This document shows positions 8,603-17,702 of a stretch of DNA of 64,000 bases, in pieces. Origin of the DNA: CPC320 sp002336405 (lineage in GTDB: Bacteria > Pseudomonadota > Alphaproteobacteria > Rhodobacterales > Rhodobacteraceae); contig CASIAN010000006.1 of the NCBI GenBank assembly GCA_949372595.1, forward strand, positions 124,001 to 188,000, written 5' to 3'. Positions within the stretch are counted from its first letter, which is position 1. Every line of letters begins with the position of its first letter. The translations under genes were made by a program, and so were the position numbers. A model generated the notes under the pieces. It was not told the DNA's origin, did not search any database, and saw only the letters and a list, made by a program, of their open reading frames with translations.

Positions 8603-10087
8603 ATGAAAAATGCCGTAAAGACTGTTTCTGACCTTGGGTGTCTGGTGGGTGCGGCGCGAAACATACCGGTGGCCGGGCTTGCCGTTGACAGCCGCGAGGT
8701 GCGCCCTGGCTATCTTTTTGCGGCGCTGCCGGGGCTGCAGGTGCACGGTGCCGACTATATCGCAGCGGCGCTTGAACTTGGTGCCACCAGTATCTTGACG
8801 GACGCCGCAGGTGTACGGCGTGCCGGGCGCGCGCTTGAGGTTCAAGGAATATGCGTTTGGATCAGTGAAGACCCCCGGCAGGCACTGGCAGCGGCGGCGG
8901 CGCTGTGGTTTGGGGGGCAACCCGACACTATGGTGGCGGTGACCGGGACAAACGGCAAAACCTCAGTGGCGAGTTTTGTGCGCCAAATCTGGACAGAGAT
9001 GGGGCTTAGCGCAATCAATCTTGGCACCAATGGGGTGCTGGGTGCCTGGCAGGCCCCGCTCAGTCATACCACCCCAGAACCGATCACCCTGCACGATACT
9101 CTGTCGCGGGCGCAGGCGGAGGGGGTGACCCATGCGGCGTTGGAGGCCTCGAGCCACGGGCTGCAGCAGCGCCGGCTGGATGGGACGTATTTAAAGGCGG
9201 CGGGCTTTACCAATTTCACCCAAGATCATCTGGATTATCACGCGAGTTTTGCCGATTATTTTACCGCAAAATCTGGACTTTTTGATCGGGTTCTCAGCGA
9301 CCAAGGATGTGCGGTCCTAAATCTTAACGATGTTAAAAGCGTTGAATTGCGAGCGATTGCCAAAGCGCGCGGTTTGCGGGTGATCGGTGTCGGACGCGGT
9401 GATGAGGCTGATCTGCAATTAATGGCGCAGCGCTTTGATGCTGCCGGTCAGGTCGTGCGATTTCGCTGGCAGCAGCGCTCGCATCAACTAGAGCTTCCCC
9501 TGATTGGCGGATTTCAGGCCGATAACGTGCTGTTGGCCGCCGCATTGGTGATCGCCTGTGGCGCAGAGCCGGGTGAGGTCTTTGATGCCCTTGCGGGGGT
9601 GTCCACGGTGCGCGGTCGTATGGAGCTGGTCGCACAGCGCGATAATGGCGCGTCGATTTTTGTCGATTTCGCCCATACGCCGGATGCGATATCAACGGCG
9701 CTAAAAGCCCTGCGGCCGCATGTGATGGGGCGTTTGGTGGCAATTATTGGCGCAGGCGGAGATCGCGACCGCAGCAAGCGGCCGCTGATGGGGCAGGCGG
9801 CGGCCGAGCATGCTGATTTGGTGATCGTGACCGACGACAATCCGCGTGGTGAAGATCCCGCCTCCATCCGCGCAATGGTGCTAAGCGGGGCTGCAGATGC
9901 GCTTGAGGTGCCTGACCGCGCAACAGCCATTTTGCGCGGCGCCGATACGCTGGACGCAGGCGACGCGCTGTTGATTGCAGGCAAGGGCCATGAGACGACG
10001 CAAACTGTGGGTGATATTGTGTTTCCGTTCGACGACGCAGAGCAGGCCAGTATCGCAGTCGCAGCGCTTGAGGGGCGGTTGGCATGA
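8603..10087 (+). CDS. murE: UDP-N-acetylmuramoyl-L-alanyl-D-glutamate--2,6-diaminopimelate ligase MurE
   Basis: Cytoplasmic Mur ligase adding the third amino acid of the peptidoglycan stem. The 494-aa protein has the ATP-binding motif GTNGKT at residues 115-120 and the substrate-selecting motif DNPR at 412-415, which in this family marks meso-diaminopimelate rather than lysine as the amino acid, as expected for a Gram-negative. Central-domain features such as FTNFTQDHLDYH are visible. Its last codons overlap the murF start (ATGA). Confidence 0.97.
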   Translation: MKNAVKTVSDLGCLVGAARNIPVAGLAVDSREVRPGYLFAALPGLQVHGADYIAAALELGATSILTDAAGVRRAGRALEVQGICVWISEDPRQALAAAAALWFGGQPDTMVAVTGTNGKTSVASFVRQIWTEMGLSAINLGTNGVLGAWQAPLSHTTPEPITLHDTLSRAQAEGVTHAALEASSHGLQQRRLDGTYLKAAGFTNFTQDHLDYHASFADYFTAKSGLFDRVLSDQGCAVLNLNDVKSVELRAIAKARGLRVIGVGRGDEADLQLMAQRFDAAGQVVRFRWQQRSHQLELPLIGGFQADNVLLAAALVIACGAEPGEVFDALAGVSTVRGRMELVAQRDNGASIFVDFAHTPDAISTALKALRPHVMGRLVAIIGAGGDRDRSKRPLMGQAAAEHADLVIVTDDNPRGEDPASIRAMVLSGAADALEVPDRATAILRGADTLDAGDALLIAGKGHETTQTVGDIVFPFDDAEQASIAVAALEGRLA

Positions 10088-11511
10088 GTTTATGGACCGC
10101 AGCACAGGCGGTTGCCGCCACCGGTGGCAGCACGCAAGGCGACTGGTTTGCGGATGGCGTCTCTATTGACAGTCGCAGCCTACAGCGGGGGGATTTGTTT
10201 GTTGCTCTGCAGGCGGCGCGGGACGGTCATGATTTTGTCGCACAGGCATTGGAGAATGGCGCCGCCGCCGCCGTGGTGTCGCGGCGGCCAAAAGGTGTTG
10301 CTGCAGATGCCCCCCTGCTTATGGTTCCCGACGTTCAGGCGGCGCTCGAGGACCTAGGCTGCGCCGCCCGCGACCGCAGCCAGGCACAGGTTGTGGCGGT
10401 CACCGGTTCAGTTGGAAAAACCTCGACCAAAGAGATGTTGCGCGAAGTTCTGGCCGGCCAGGGGTGCACCCATGCTTCGGTGGCCAGCTATAACAATCAT
10501 TGGGGTGTGCCGCTGACCTTGGCCCGCATGCCGGCGGACACAGAATTTGCGGTTTTCGAAATCGGTATGAACCATCCTGGAGAAATAGCACCTCTGGCGC
10601 GTATGGTCCGACCCAATATTGCAATTATAACGACGGTTGCTGCCGCACATCTGGAAGCTTTTAACGATATAGAAGGCATTGCCCGCGAGAAGGCGGCGGT
10701 TTTCCAAGGCTTGACGCGTGGTGGCGTTGCGGTGATCCAAGCCGATTTGTCGACCTCGCCGGTTTTGATCGCCGCCGCACAGCACCATGCGCAACAGACG
10801 CTAACTTTTGGGTCTTCTGCCGAGGCGGTTTACCGGTTGCGGGATGTGCGGTTTGCAAAGGAGAGAACCCTTGCAACCTTTGAGCACCAGAGCCGGCGGC
10901 TGACATTTGAACTGGCAGCACTCGGGCGTCATTTTGCGGAAAATGCTCTGGCTGTTATTGCAACCTGCCAGCATCTTGGCCTGCGCTATGAGACTATTAC
11001 CGCGGGTCTTGCCGGTTGGTTGCCAGTGGTTGGTCGCGGGGTCCGCCAGAGGGTGATGCTCGATGTGGCGCACCCTGACAGCACCGTTGAGGTGATTGAT
11101 GAGGCCTATAATGCCAACCCAACATCGCTGCGTGCCGCGCTGGCGGTGCTGTCCCAAATTGCAACCGCACCCGGTTGCGGGCGGCGTATTGCCTATCTTG
11201 GTGATATGCAAGAGCTGGGGCCGCAAGGCGCAGATATGCATGCGGCGATTGCACTCGATCCCAACATTGAAGGAATTGCTAAAATTCATGCTGTCGGCCC
11301 GTTGATGCGCCATCTGTTTGACGCGCTGCCGATTGACAGACGTGGTCGCTGGGCTGCGACCAGTGCCGAGATGGTTGAGGGCATCATGGCCGATGTGCGT
11401 GCTGGTGACGTGGTGTTGATTAAAGGGTCGCTCAGCATGACGATGGGCCGGGTGGTTGACGCCCTTACAAATTTACGCCATGCGCGCACATCAGACACGG
11501 GTGAGGACTAG
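10084..11511 (+). CDS. murF: UDP-N-acetylmuramoyl-tripeptide--D-alanyl-D-alanine ligase MurF
   Basis: Adds the D-Ala-D-Ala dipeptide to UDP-MurNAc-tripeptide, completing the cytoplasmic pentapeptide precursor. The 475-aa protein shows the three Mur-ligase domains, with the P-loop GSVGKTS beginning at residue 108, and the ligase C-terminal block DEAYNANPTSLRAAL. The start ATG overlaps the murE stop by four bases, and only four bases separate its stop from the chosen mraY start, so it is inside the same transcriptional unit. Confidence 0.96.
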   Translation: MSLWTAAQAVAATGGSTQGDWFADGVSIDSRSLQRGDLFVALQAARDGHDFVAQALENGAAAAVVSRRPKGVAADAPLLMVPDVQAALEDLGCAARDRSQAQVVAVTGSVGKTSTKEMLREVLAGQGCTHASVASYNNHWGVPLTLARMPADTEFAVFEIGMNHPGEIAPLARMVRPNIAIITTVAAAHLEAFNDIEGIAREKAAVFQGLTRGGVAVIQADLSTSPVLIAAAQHHAQQTLTFGSSAEAVYRLRDVRFAKERTLATFEHQSRRLTFELAALGRHFAENALAVIATCQHLGLRYETITAGLAGWLPVVGRGVRQRVMLDVAHPDSTVEVIDEAYNANPTSLRAALAVLSQIATAPGCGRRIAYLGDMQELGPQGADMHAAIALDPNIEGIAKIHAVGPLMRHLFDALPIDRRGRWAATSAEMVEGIMADVRAGDVVLIKGSLSMTMGRVVDALTNLRHARTSDTGED

Positions 11512-11515
11512 GCAT

Positions 11516-12598
11516 ATGCTCTATTGGCTAACGGAACTGTCAGATGGCGGAGATTTTTACAATCTGTTCCGCTATATTACATTTCGGGCCGGTGGGGCGT
11601 TCATGACAGCGCTGATTTTTGGGTTTTTGTTTGGTCGCCCCTTGATAAACGTATTGCGCCGTTCGCAGGGCAAAGGTCAGCCGATCCGCTCAGACGGGCC
11701 GGAAAGCCATTACGCCAAAGCTGGCACCCCGACGATGGGCGGATTGCTGATTGTGGGGGCATTGCTGACTTCGACCTTGCTTTGGACGCGGCTTGACAAC
11801 GCTTATATCTGGATGATTTTGTTCGTGATGCTGTCTTTTGGATTGATCGGTTTTGCCGATGATTATGCAAAGGTTGCCAAGCAAAACTCCGCCGGCGTTC
11901 CGGGTAAAATACGGCTGCTTTTGGGTTTGGTCATAGCGGGTATTGCTGCGTTTTGGGCGGCGGCCTATCATCCAGATGCGTTGCAAAATCAACTGGCGCT
12001 GCCGGTGTTCAAAGACACGCTTTTGAACCTTGGTGTGCTGTTTGTGCCCTTTACCATGATCGTCATCGTTGGCTCGGCCAATGCGGTCAACCTGACAGAT
12101 GGGTTGGACGGGCTTGCGATTATGCCGGTGATGATAGCTGCCGGGACCTTGGGGGTGATCGCCTATGCAGTTGGTCGGGTCGATTTCACCCAGTACCTTG
12201 AGGTGCATTATGTTCCGGGCACTGGCGAGATTTTGATATTCTGCTCGGCGTTAATCGGCGGCGGTTTGGGTTTTTTGTGGTATAACGCCCCGCCCGCGGC
12301 GGTGTTTATGGGCGATACCGGGTCGCTGGCGCTGGGCGGCGCATTGGGGGCCATCGCGGTGGCGACCAAACATGAAATTGTCTGGGCCATCGTTGGGGGC
12401 TTGTTTGTAATCGAGGCGCTGAGTGTCATTATCCAAGTGTTGTATTTCAAGGCGACTGGCACAAGGGTTTTCCTGATGGCGCCCATCCATCACCATTATG
12501 AGAAAAAGGGCTGGGCGGAGCCGACCATTGTGATCCGCTTTTGGATTATCGCGTTGATCTTGGCCCTTGTTGGGCTGGCAACTTTGAAAGTGAGATAG
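11516..12598 (+). CDS. mraY: phospho-N-acetylmuramoyl-pentapeptide transferase MraY
   Basis: Integral membrane enzyme that transfers phospho-MurNAc-pentapeptide to undecaprenyl phosphate, making lipid I. I chose the ATG at 11516, giving 360 aa beginning MLYWLTELSD, the same length as E. coli MraY; a longer in-frame ORF reaches back into murF but adds residues without family similarity. About ten membrane helices are apparent. Conserved active-site elements are present: Asp115-Asp116 in FADDYAK, NLTDGLDG at 192-199, and the HHH triad at 325-327 within PIHHHYEKKGW. Confidence 0.97.
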   Translation: MLYWLTELSDGGDFYNLFRYITFRAGGAFMTALIFGFLFGRPLINVLRRSQGKGQPIRSDGPESHYAKAGTPTMGGLLIVGALLTSTLLWTRLDNAYIWMILFVMLSFGLIGFADDYAKVAKQNSAGVPGKIRLLLGLVIAGIAAFWAAAYHPDALQNQLALPVFKDTLLNLGVLFVPFTMIVIVGSANAVNLTDGLDGLAIMPVMIAAGTLGVIAYAVGRVDFTQYLEVHYVPGTGEILIFCSALIGGGLGFLWYNAPPAAVFMGDTGSLALGGALGAIAVATKHEIVWAIVGGLFVIEALSVIIQVLYFKATGTRVFLMAPIHHHYEKKGWAEPTIVIRFWIIALILALVGLATLKVR

Positions 12599-12606
12599 GG
12601 GCGGCG

Positions 12607-14007
12607 ATGATACCAGTACTGGGATATCACGGGGCCAAAGTGGCAGTTTTGGGATTGGGCCGCTCGGGGCTGGCCACGGCGCATGCGCTGCGCGCTGGCG
12701 GCGCCGAGGTTCTGTGCTGGGATGATAATGCCACCGCCCGTGAGGCTGCGCAGGAGATGGGGTTTGTCATAGCGCAATTGACTGCAGCAGAGGCGTTCGG
12801 CGATGTTGAAGCCCTGATCGTCAGCCCCGGTATCCCACATCTCTATCCTACCGCCAATCCGGTGGTGGCCGCTGCCTGGCGGGCTGGGGTGCGCATCGAC
12901 AATGATATCGGGCTGTTCTTTCGCTCTTTTGCAACGCCGCAGTGGGACAGCTTCGATCAGCAACCCAAGGTCGTGGCGATCACTGGTTCGAACGGTAAAT
13001 CCACGACCTCTGCATTGATCCACCACCTTCTGAGCACGGCCGGCAGGTCGGCTCAACTGGCTGGGAATATCGGGCGGGGCGTTCTGGATATTGATCCCGC
13101 GTGCGATGGCGATGTGGTGGTGTTGGAGCTGTCGAGTTATCAAACCGAACTGGCGCGGGCGCTGACCCCTGATATTGCGGTGTTTACCAACTTCAGCCCC
13201 GATCATCTTGATCGTCACGGCGGTCTTGGGGGGTATTTTGCCGCCAAGCGGCGCCTGTTTGCCGAAGGTGGTCCCGACCGTGCCATTATTGGCGTTGACG
13301 AGCCTGAGGGGCAGATGTTGGCCAATCAACTGTCCGAGGGGCGCGGCGATGATCGGGTGATTGACATCTCGGTGACGGGTAAGCTGACTGGTCCGGGCTG
13401 GCATGTGTTTGCCCGCAAGGCTTTTTTGGCGGAATACCGCAAATTGCGTCAGGTGGCGTCGATTGATCTGCGCGCCATGTCCGGTCTGCCGGGGGCGCAT
13501 AACCATCAAAATGCCTGTGCGGCCTATGCGGTGTGCCGCACGCTGGGGCTGGCGCCTCGGGTGATTGAGGCCGGCTTGGCCAGTTTTGCCGGTCTGCCGC
13601 ACCGCAGTCAGGTGATCGCCAAGACAGGCGGGGTAAGCTATGTCAATGACAGCAAGGCGACCAACGTCGATAGCGCTACCAAGGCATTGCAGGCGTTTGA
13701 CAACATTCGCTGGATCTGCGGTGGCTTGCAGAAAGACGGCGGGTTGGAGGCGGTGCAACCGGCGCTGGGCCGCGTGCGCAAGGCCTATGTGATTGGCCGC
13801 GAGGCGGCGGCGTTTGCCATGCAACTGCCCTGCGAGACTGAGGTGTGCACCACGATGGCGGTGGCGGTGGCGCGCGCCCGCGCCGAGGCCGCACCCGGTG
13901 ATACGGTGCTGTTGGCACCAGCTGCGGCCAGCTTTGATCAATACGATAATTTTGAACAGCGCGGTGATGATTTTACTCGGCAAGTGACAGGCGTGGCGCA
14001 AAAATAA
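12607..14007 (+). CDS. murD: UDP-N-acetylmuramoyl-L-alanine--D-glutamate ligase MurD
   Basis: Adds D-glutamate to UDP-MurNAc-L-Ala. The start ATG at 12607 follows mraY by eight bases and gives 466 aa beginning MIPVLGYHGAKVAVLGLGRS, the Rossmann-like UDP-substrate domain typical of MurD. The P-loop GSNGKST begins at residue 127, and VYNDSKATN-like sequence (YVNDSKATNVDS) marks the C-terminal domain. The start is supported by the G-rich stretch just upstream and the family N-terminus; a longer frame reaching back into mraY is not credible. A long open frame on the opposite strand here is an antisense shadow. Confidence 0.96.
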   Translation: MIPVLGYHGAKVAVLGLGRSGLATAHALRAGGAEVLCWDDNATAREAAQEMGFVIAQLTAAEAFGDVEALIVSPGIPHLYPTANPVVAAAWRAGVRIDNDIGLFFRSFATPQWDSFDQQPKVVAITGSNGKSTTSALIHHLLSTAGRSAQLAGNIGRGVLDIDPACDGDVVVLELSSYQTELARALTPDIAVFTNFSPDHLDRHGGLGGYFAAKRRLFAEGGPDRAIIGVDEPEGQMLANQLSEGRGDDRVIDISVTGKLTGPGWHVFARKAFLAEYRKLRQVASIDLRAMSGLPGAHNHQNACAAYAVCRTLGLAPRVIEAGLASFAGLPHRSQVIAKTGGVSYVNDSKATNVDSATKALQAFDNIRWICGGLQKDGGLEAVQPALGRVRKAYVIGREAAAFAMQLPCETEVCTTMAVAVARARAEAAPGDTVLLAPAAASFDQYDNFEQRGDDFTRQVTGVAQK

Positions 14008-14037
14008 CTTTACGCTCACGTCCATCCGTCTATTGTG

Positions 14038-14238
14038 ATGCCATTAAACAAAGTTAATTTTTTGATTGGATGGCATTTGGAACCTGTATTTTGGCAAGAT
14101 ATCTGGACATGGATAATGGTGAATGAAACGGCGCTTGGATCGGTGTTGGTTTTTGCGGTGCTGATTGCGACAGTTGACGGATGGTTCAAGAAGGGTTTCG
14201 ACTGGTGTCGCAAGACGCTGGTTGGGCCAAAGGTATAA
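14038..14238 (+). CDS. possible small membrane protein, unrecognised
   Basis: A 66-aa frame beginning MPLNKVNFLIG with a plausible membrane helix (LGSVLVFAVLIATV) and a basic C-terminal stretch (WFKKGFDWCRKTLVGPK). The composition, a hydrophobic segment followed by positive charges, looks more protein-like than the surrounding frames. However, no ribosome-binding site is evident upstream and I recognise no family. It sits directly after murD in the same direction. It could be a real small gene or chance. Confidence 0.3.
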   Translation: MPLNKVNFLIGWHLEPVFWQDIWTWIMVNETALGSVLVFAVLIATVDGWFKKGFDWCRKTLVGPKV

Positions 14239-14461
14239 ACCGGTCTCCGTGTCGTGCGGGGCTTGGAGTGGGTCACCCGGATTACAGTGGCGGTCTGGTA
14301 GCCGTGCAGTGGCGCGGGCCGCCTAAGCAAGGCCTACGTGAGCTTCTGCAAAGCGTCGGTGCTCGGCATGCGATTTGACCATCAGGCAGAGGGTGGCAAG
14401 TTGGCGTTTGCACGTAGTGGCGGCTTGGCGGCATAAAAGGGTGTAAAGGGAAAAACCGGCT
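14239..14461. other. intergenic gap before the methyltransferase gene
   Basis: About 220 bases with no supportable gene. It separates the mraZ-murD half of the dcw cluster from the methyltransferase and ftsW. An AAAGGGTGTAAAGGGAAA stretch lies just before the methyltransferase start and probably includes its ribosome-binding site. I see no clear terminator. Confidence 0.5.
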
Positions 14462-15220
14462 ATGATAGACCGATGCTATGACCAAACAGACCTTGTGGCA
14501 CTATACGACCTGATAAATTCAGACGGACCTGATTGGGATTATTATCTTGCGCTGGCCGCCCGGATTGCCGGAGCCGAAAAAGCACCGGCCCGCGTGTTGG
14601 ACGCCGGATGCGGCACCGGCGCGCTGGCGGTTGAGATGGCGCGCATGGGCGCCGGGGTCACCGGGCTTGATCCGGCTGAGGCGATGCTTGCGGTGGCCCG
14701 TGCGCGCGCCGGAGCGGCACTTGTGCACTGGCAACACGGCACGCTGCAAAGCTTTCACAGCGATCAGCGCTATGATCTGATCTATATGACCGGCCACGCG
14801 TTTCAATGCCTGTTGGCGGATGATGATATCCTGCAGGCCTTTCGTGCGGTGGCCGCTGTTTTGGCGCCGGGCCGGCAGTTTGTGTTTGAAACCCGTAATC
14901 CGGCCTGTGCGCCGTGGCAAAACTGGGTGCCCGCACGGTCCGAAATCGCCTTGGTCACCGCCGATGACGTGGCGGTGCGGCTGTGGCATCAACAGGTCGA
15001 GATCGCAGGCGATTATGTCACCTTTGATCAATATCACGCCTTTGCGGATCGCACGGCCCCGGTGATTTCGCGCAGCTGCCTGCGGTTTTGCACCTTGGCC
15101 CAGATCGAAGCCTTTGCCACGACGGCAGGGCTGCGGGTTGTGCGGGCGGTTGGCGATTGGCAGGGTGCGGCGTTCACCGGTATTGAGCGCGAGATTATCG
15201 TACATCTTCAACGGGTCTAG
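14462..15220 (+). CDS. class I SAM-dependent methyltransferase
   Basis: A 252-aa protein with the class I methyltransferase fold: motif I VLDAGCGTGALAVEMA (about residues 45-60), an acidic residue in GVTGLDPAEAM that would bind the SAM ribose, and the post-motif region YDLIYMTGHAFQCL. The substrate is not evident; it is a small-molecule type methyltransferase of the ubiquinone/menaquinone-methylase-like superfamily. It overlaps tail-to-tail with the flavoprotein on the minus strand by four bases. It interrupts the usual murD-ftsW order but is in the same orientation as the dcw genes. Confidence 0.85.
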   Translation: MIDRCYDQTDLVALYDLINSDGPDWDYYLALAARIAGAEKAPARVLDAGCGTGALAVEMARMGAGVTGLDPAEAMLAVARARAGAALVHWQHGTLQSFHSDQRYDLIYMTGHAFQCLLADDDILQAFRAVAAVLAPGRQFVFETRNPACAPWQNWVPARSEIALVTADDVAVRLWHQQVEIAGDYVTFDQYHAFADRTAPVISRSCLRFCTLAQIEAFATTAGLRVVRAVGDWQGAAFTGIEREIIVHLQRV

Positions 15221-16398
15221 GCCCGGCTGTTCAGCGCCTGTGCGGCGGCCCAGCCCGACGACCAGGCCCATTGGAAATTATACCCGCCCAGCCAGCCGGT
15301 CACATCCACTGCCTCACCGATGAAATACAGATCCGGCACGGTTTTGCTCATCATCGTCTTTGACGACAGCGCGTCGGTGTCGATACCCCCCAGCGTCACC
15401 TCGGCAGTGCGGTATCCTTCAGATCCGTTCGGGGTCAGCGGCCAGGCCTGCAGCGCGGTGCAAATCTCGGTCAGCCGCGCGTCGGATTGATCGGCCAGAT
15501 TGCCGGTCAGTGCCAGTTGCGCGGTCAGATACTCTACCAGCCGTGCCGGTAGATGTTGCGCCAGCTCGCTCGTCAGATTGCGCCGGCCCTGCGCCTGGCG
15601 CTGGGTGCGCAGCAGATCATAGAGTGGGATGTCGGGGATTAGATTGACAAAGATTACCTCGCCCTCGCGCCAATAGGATGAAATTTGCAGAATTGATGGC
15701 CCCGATAACCCGCGGTGGGTGAACAGCATCCCCTCCTCAAAGGTGGCACTTGCATTGCTGATCCTTGCCGCCAGCGCGGTGCCGGCCAGCGGTTTGAACC
15801 GCGCATCTGAAAATGTTAGCGGCACCAGTGCTGCGCGGGTGTCGGTCATGGGGATATCAAACTGGTTGGCGACGTCATAGGCAAAGCCGGTTGCGCCCAT
15901 TTTCGGGATCGACTTGCCCCCCGTGGCAATCACTAATTGACGGCATTGGACTGTGCTGGTTTGGTCATCTTGCGCGAGGTCAAGCGTAAAGCCATCATCG
16001 GTTTTATGCAGTTTGCTCACAGCACAGCGCAGCCGCAGTTCGGCCCGTGCGCGCTCCATCTCGCTGCGCAGCATGGCGATGATCTGTTTGGCAGAGCCGT
16101 CACAAAACAGCTGCCCTAAGGTTTTTTCGTGATAAGCAATGCCGTGCTCTGCCACCAGTGCGATGAAATCCCACTGGCTATAGCGGTGCAGGGCCGATTT
16201 GCAGAAGTGACTGTTTTGTGACAGGAAATTGGCAGGTGTGGCGTGCATATTGGTAAAGTTGCAGCGCCCGCCGCCGGAAATGCGAATTTTCTCGCCCGGG
16301 GCTTTGGCATGGTCGATTAACAGCACGCGCCCCTTGGATTGGGCTGCGCACATCATGCCTGCGGCGCCAGCGCCTATAATAATCGTATCATATATCAT
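15217..16398 (-). CDS. NAD(P)/FAD-dependent oxidoreductase, HI0933/BaiN-like flavoprotein
   Basis: A 393-aa flavoprotein starting at the ATG at 16398 (MIYDTIIIGAGAAG); a GTG five codons upstream is an alternative. The N-terminal dinucleotide fold GAGAAG, the hallmark GGGRCNFTN (about residues 45-53) and a C-terminal FAD block (EAVDVTGWLGGYNFQWAWSS) define the HI0933-like/TIGR00275 family. Physiological substrates of these proteins are poorly known; BaiN reduces bile-acid intermediates in gut clostridia, but I would not transfer that function. It is the only minus-strand gene inside the dcw region and is divergent from ftsW. Confidence 0.88.
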   Translation of the reverse strand: MIYDTIIIGAGAAGMMCAAQSKGRVLLIDHAKAPGEKIRISGGGRCNFTNMHATPANFLSQNSHFCKSALHRYSQWDFIALVAEHGIAYHEKTLGQLFCDGSAKQIIAMLRSEMERARAELRLRCAVSKLHKTDDGFTLDLAQDDQTSTVQCRQLVIATGGKSIPKMGATGFAYDVANQFDIPMTDTRAALVPLTFSDARFKPLAGTALAARISNASATFEEGMLFTHRGLSGPSILQISSYWREGEVIFVNLIPDIPLYDLLRTQRQAQGRRNLTSELAQHLPARLVEYLTAQLALTGNLADQSDARLTEICTALQAWPLTPNGSEGYRTAEVTLGGIDTDALSSKTMMSKTVPDLYFIGEAVDVTGWLGGYNFQWAWSSGWAAAQALNSRA

Positions 16399-16535
16399 AG
16401 TGCAGGGCTGCACTGATCTGAAATAGAGTGCAAGTTAAAAGCATTTGCACTGGCTTTGAGGGGGCGGTTTATGTAAGACTGCCCATAGATCCTGCAAAGG
16501 GACACATTTTGTTGAGACAGCAGTTGGCGGTTTAA

Positions 16536-17702
16536 ATGACAGAGATGGTTTATGGATCCGCGCCCATGCGGGTCGGCGAAGCGATATTACCCAAATGGTG
16601 GCGTACAATCGACCGCGGATCTTTGTTTTGTATCCTGATTTTATTTTCCATCGGTATCCTTTTGGGTCTGGCCGCGTCGCCGCCTCTGGCGGCCAAAAAT
16701 GGCTTTGAGGCCTTCCATTATGTCAAACGCCAGGCGGTGTTTGGGGGGCTGGCGTTGCTGGCGATGGTGGTGACTTCGATGATGACGCCAAAACTGGTGC
16801 GGCGCCTTTCGGTGATCGGCTTTTTGGTGGCGTTTGTGTCAATCGCCTTACTGCCTCAGTTTGGCACCGATTTCGGCAAGGGTGCGGTGCGGTGGTATTC
16901 GCTGGGGTTCGCCTCAATACAGCCGTCAGAATTTCTTAAACCGGGCTTTGTTGTGGTGTCTGCTTGGATGCTTGCGGCCTCGCAAGAGATCAATGGCCCG
17001 CCCGGGCGGTTTTGGTCTTTGGTGTTGATGATGGTGTGCTGTGGCATGTTGATATTTCAGCCTGATTTTGGACAGGCTTGTATCGTGTTTTTTGGCTGGG
17101 CGGTGATGTATTTTGTGGCGGGTGCCCCGATGGCGCTGCTTTTGGCGCTGGCTGGGCTGGCGGTGGCCATCGGCGTTGTCGCCTATGGGCACTCCGAGCA
17201 TTTTGCCCGCCGGATTGACGGGTTTCTCTATCCTGACTTCGATCCAACGTCGCAATTGGGCTATGCAACCAACGCGATCCGTGAGGGAGGGATTTTGGGG
17301 GTTGGTGTGGGCGAGGGGCAAGTAAAATGGTCACTGCCGGATGCGCATACAGATTTTATCATTGCCGTGGCTGCAGAAGAATTTGGACTGGTTATGGTGC
17401 TGATTATCATCGCGCTCTACATGAGCATTGTGGTGCGAACCCTGTTGCGCCTCATGCGCGAGCGCGATCCGTTTATTCGGCTTGCAGGCACGGGGCTGGC
17501 GTGTATTTTTGGCATTCAGGCTTTTATCAATTTGGGAGTTGCGGTGCGACTTTTGCCAGCTAAAGGGATGACGCTGCCCTTTGTCAGTTATGGAGGCTCT
17601 TCGCTGATTGCCGGCGGCATTGCAGTCGGTATGCTTCTAGCGTTTACGCGCACGCGGGCGCAGGGCGAAATTGGAGATCTGCTGCGAGCCCGCGTGCGAT
17701 GA
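16536..17702 (+). CDS. ftsW: septal peptidoglycan polymerase FtsW (SEDS glycosyltransferase)
   Basis: SEDS-family membrane glycosyltransferase that polymerises lipid II at the septum together with FtsI. The 388-aa protein has about ten membrane helices and conserved SEDS features including GKGAVRWYSLG, SIQPSEFLKP and the C-terminal LPFVSYGGSSL. It begins 137 bases after the divergent flavoprotein start, so a separate promoter for the downstream half of the dcw cluster probably lies in that gap. Its stop overlaps the murG start (ATGA). Confidence 0.96.
   Translation: MTEMVYGSAPMRVGEAILPKWWRTIDRGSLFCILILFSIGILLGLAASPPLAAKNGFEAFHYVKRQAVFGGLALLAMVVTSMMTPKLVRRLSVIGFLVAFVSIALLPQFGTDFGKGAVRWYSLGFASIQPSEFLKPGFVVVSAWMLAASQEINGPPGRFWSLVLMMVCCGMLIFQPDFGQACIVFFGWAVMYFVAGAPMALLLALAGLAVAIGVVAYGHSEHFARRIDGFLYPDFDPTSQLGYATNAIREGGILGVGVGEGQVKWSLPDAHTDFIIAVAAEEFGLVMVLIIIALYMSIVVRTLLRLMRERDPFIRLAGTGLACIFGIQAFINLGVAVRLLPAKGMTLPFVSYGGSSLIAGGIAVGMLLAFTRTRAQGEIGDLLRARVR

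Noticed and set aside
12496..14025. Open frame of 509 codons on the minus strand opposite murD
   Set aside because: Its product is rich in Arg, His, Gln and Ala with no family signature, and murD on the plus strand is certain. It is an antisense shadow of a GC-rich gene.
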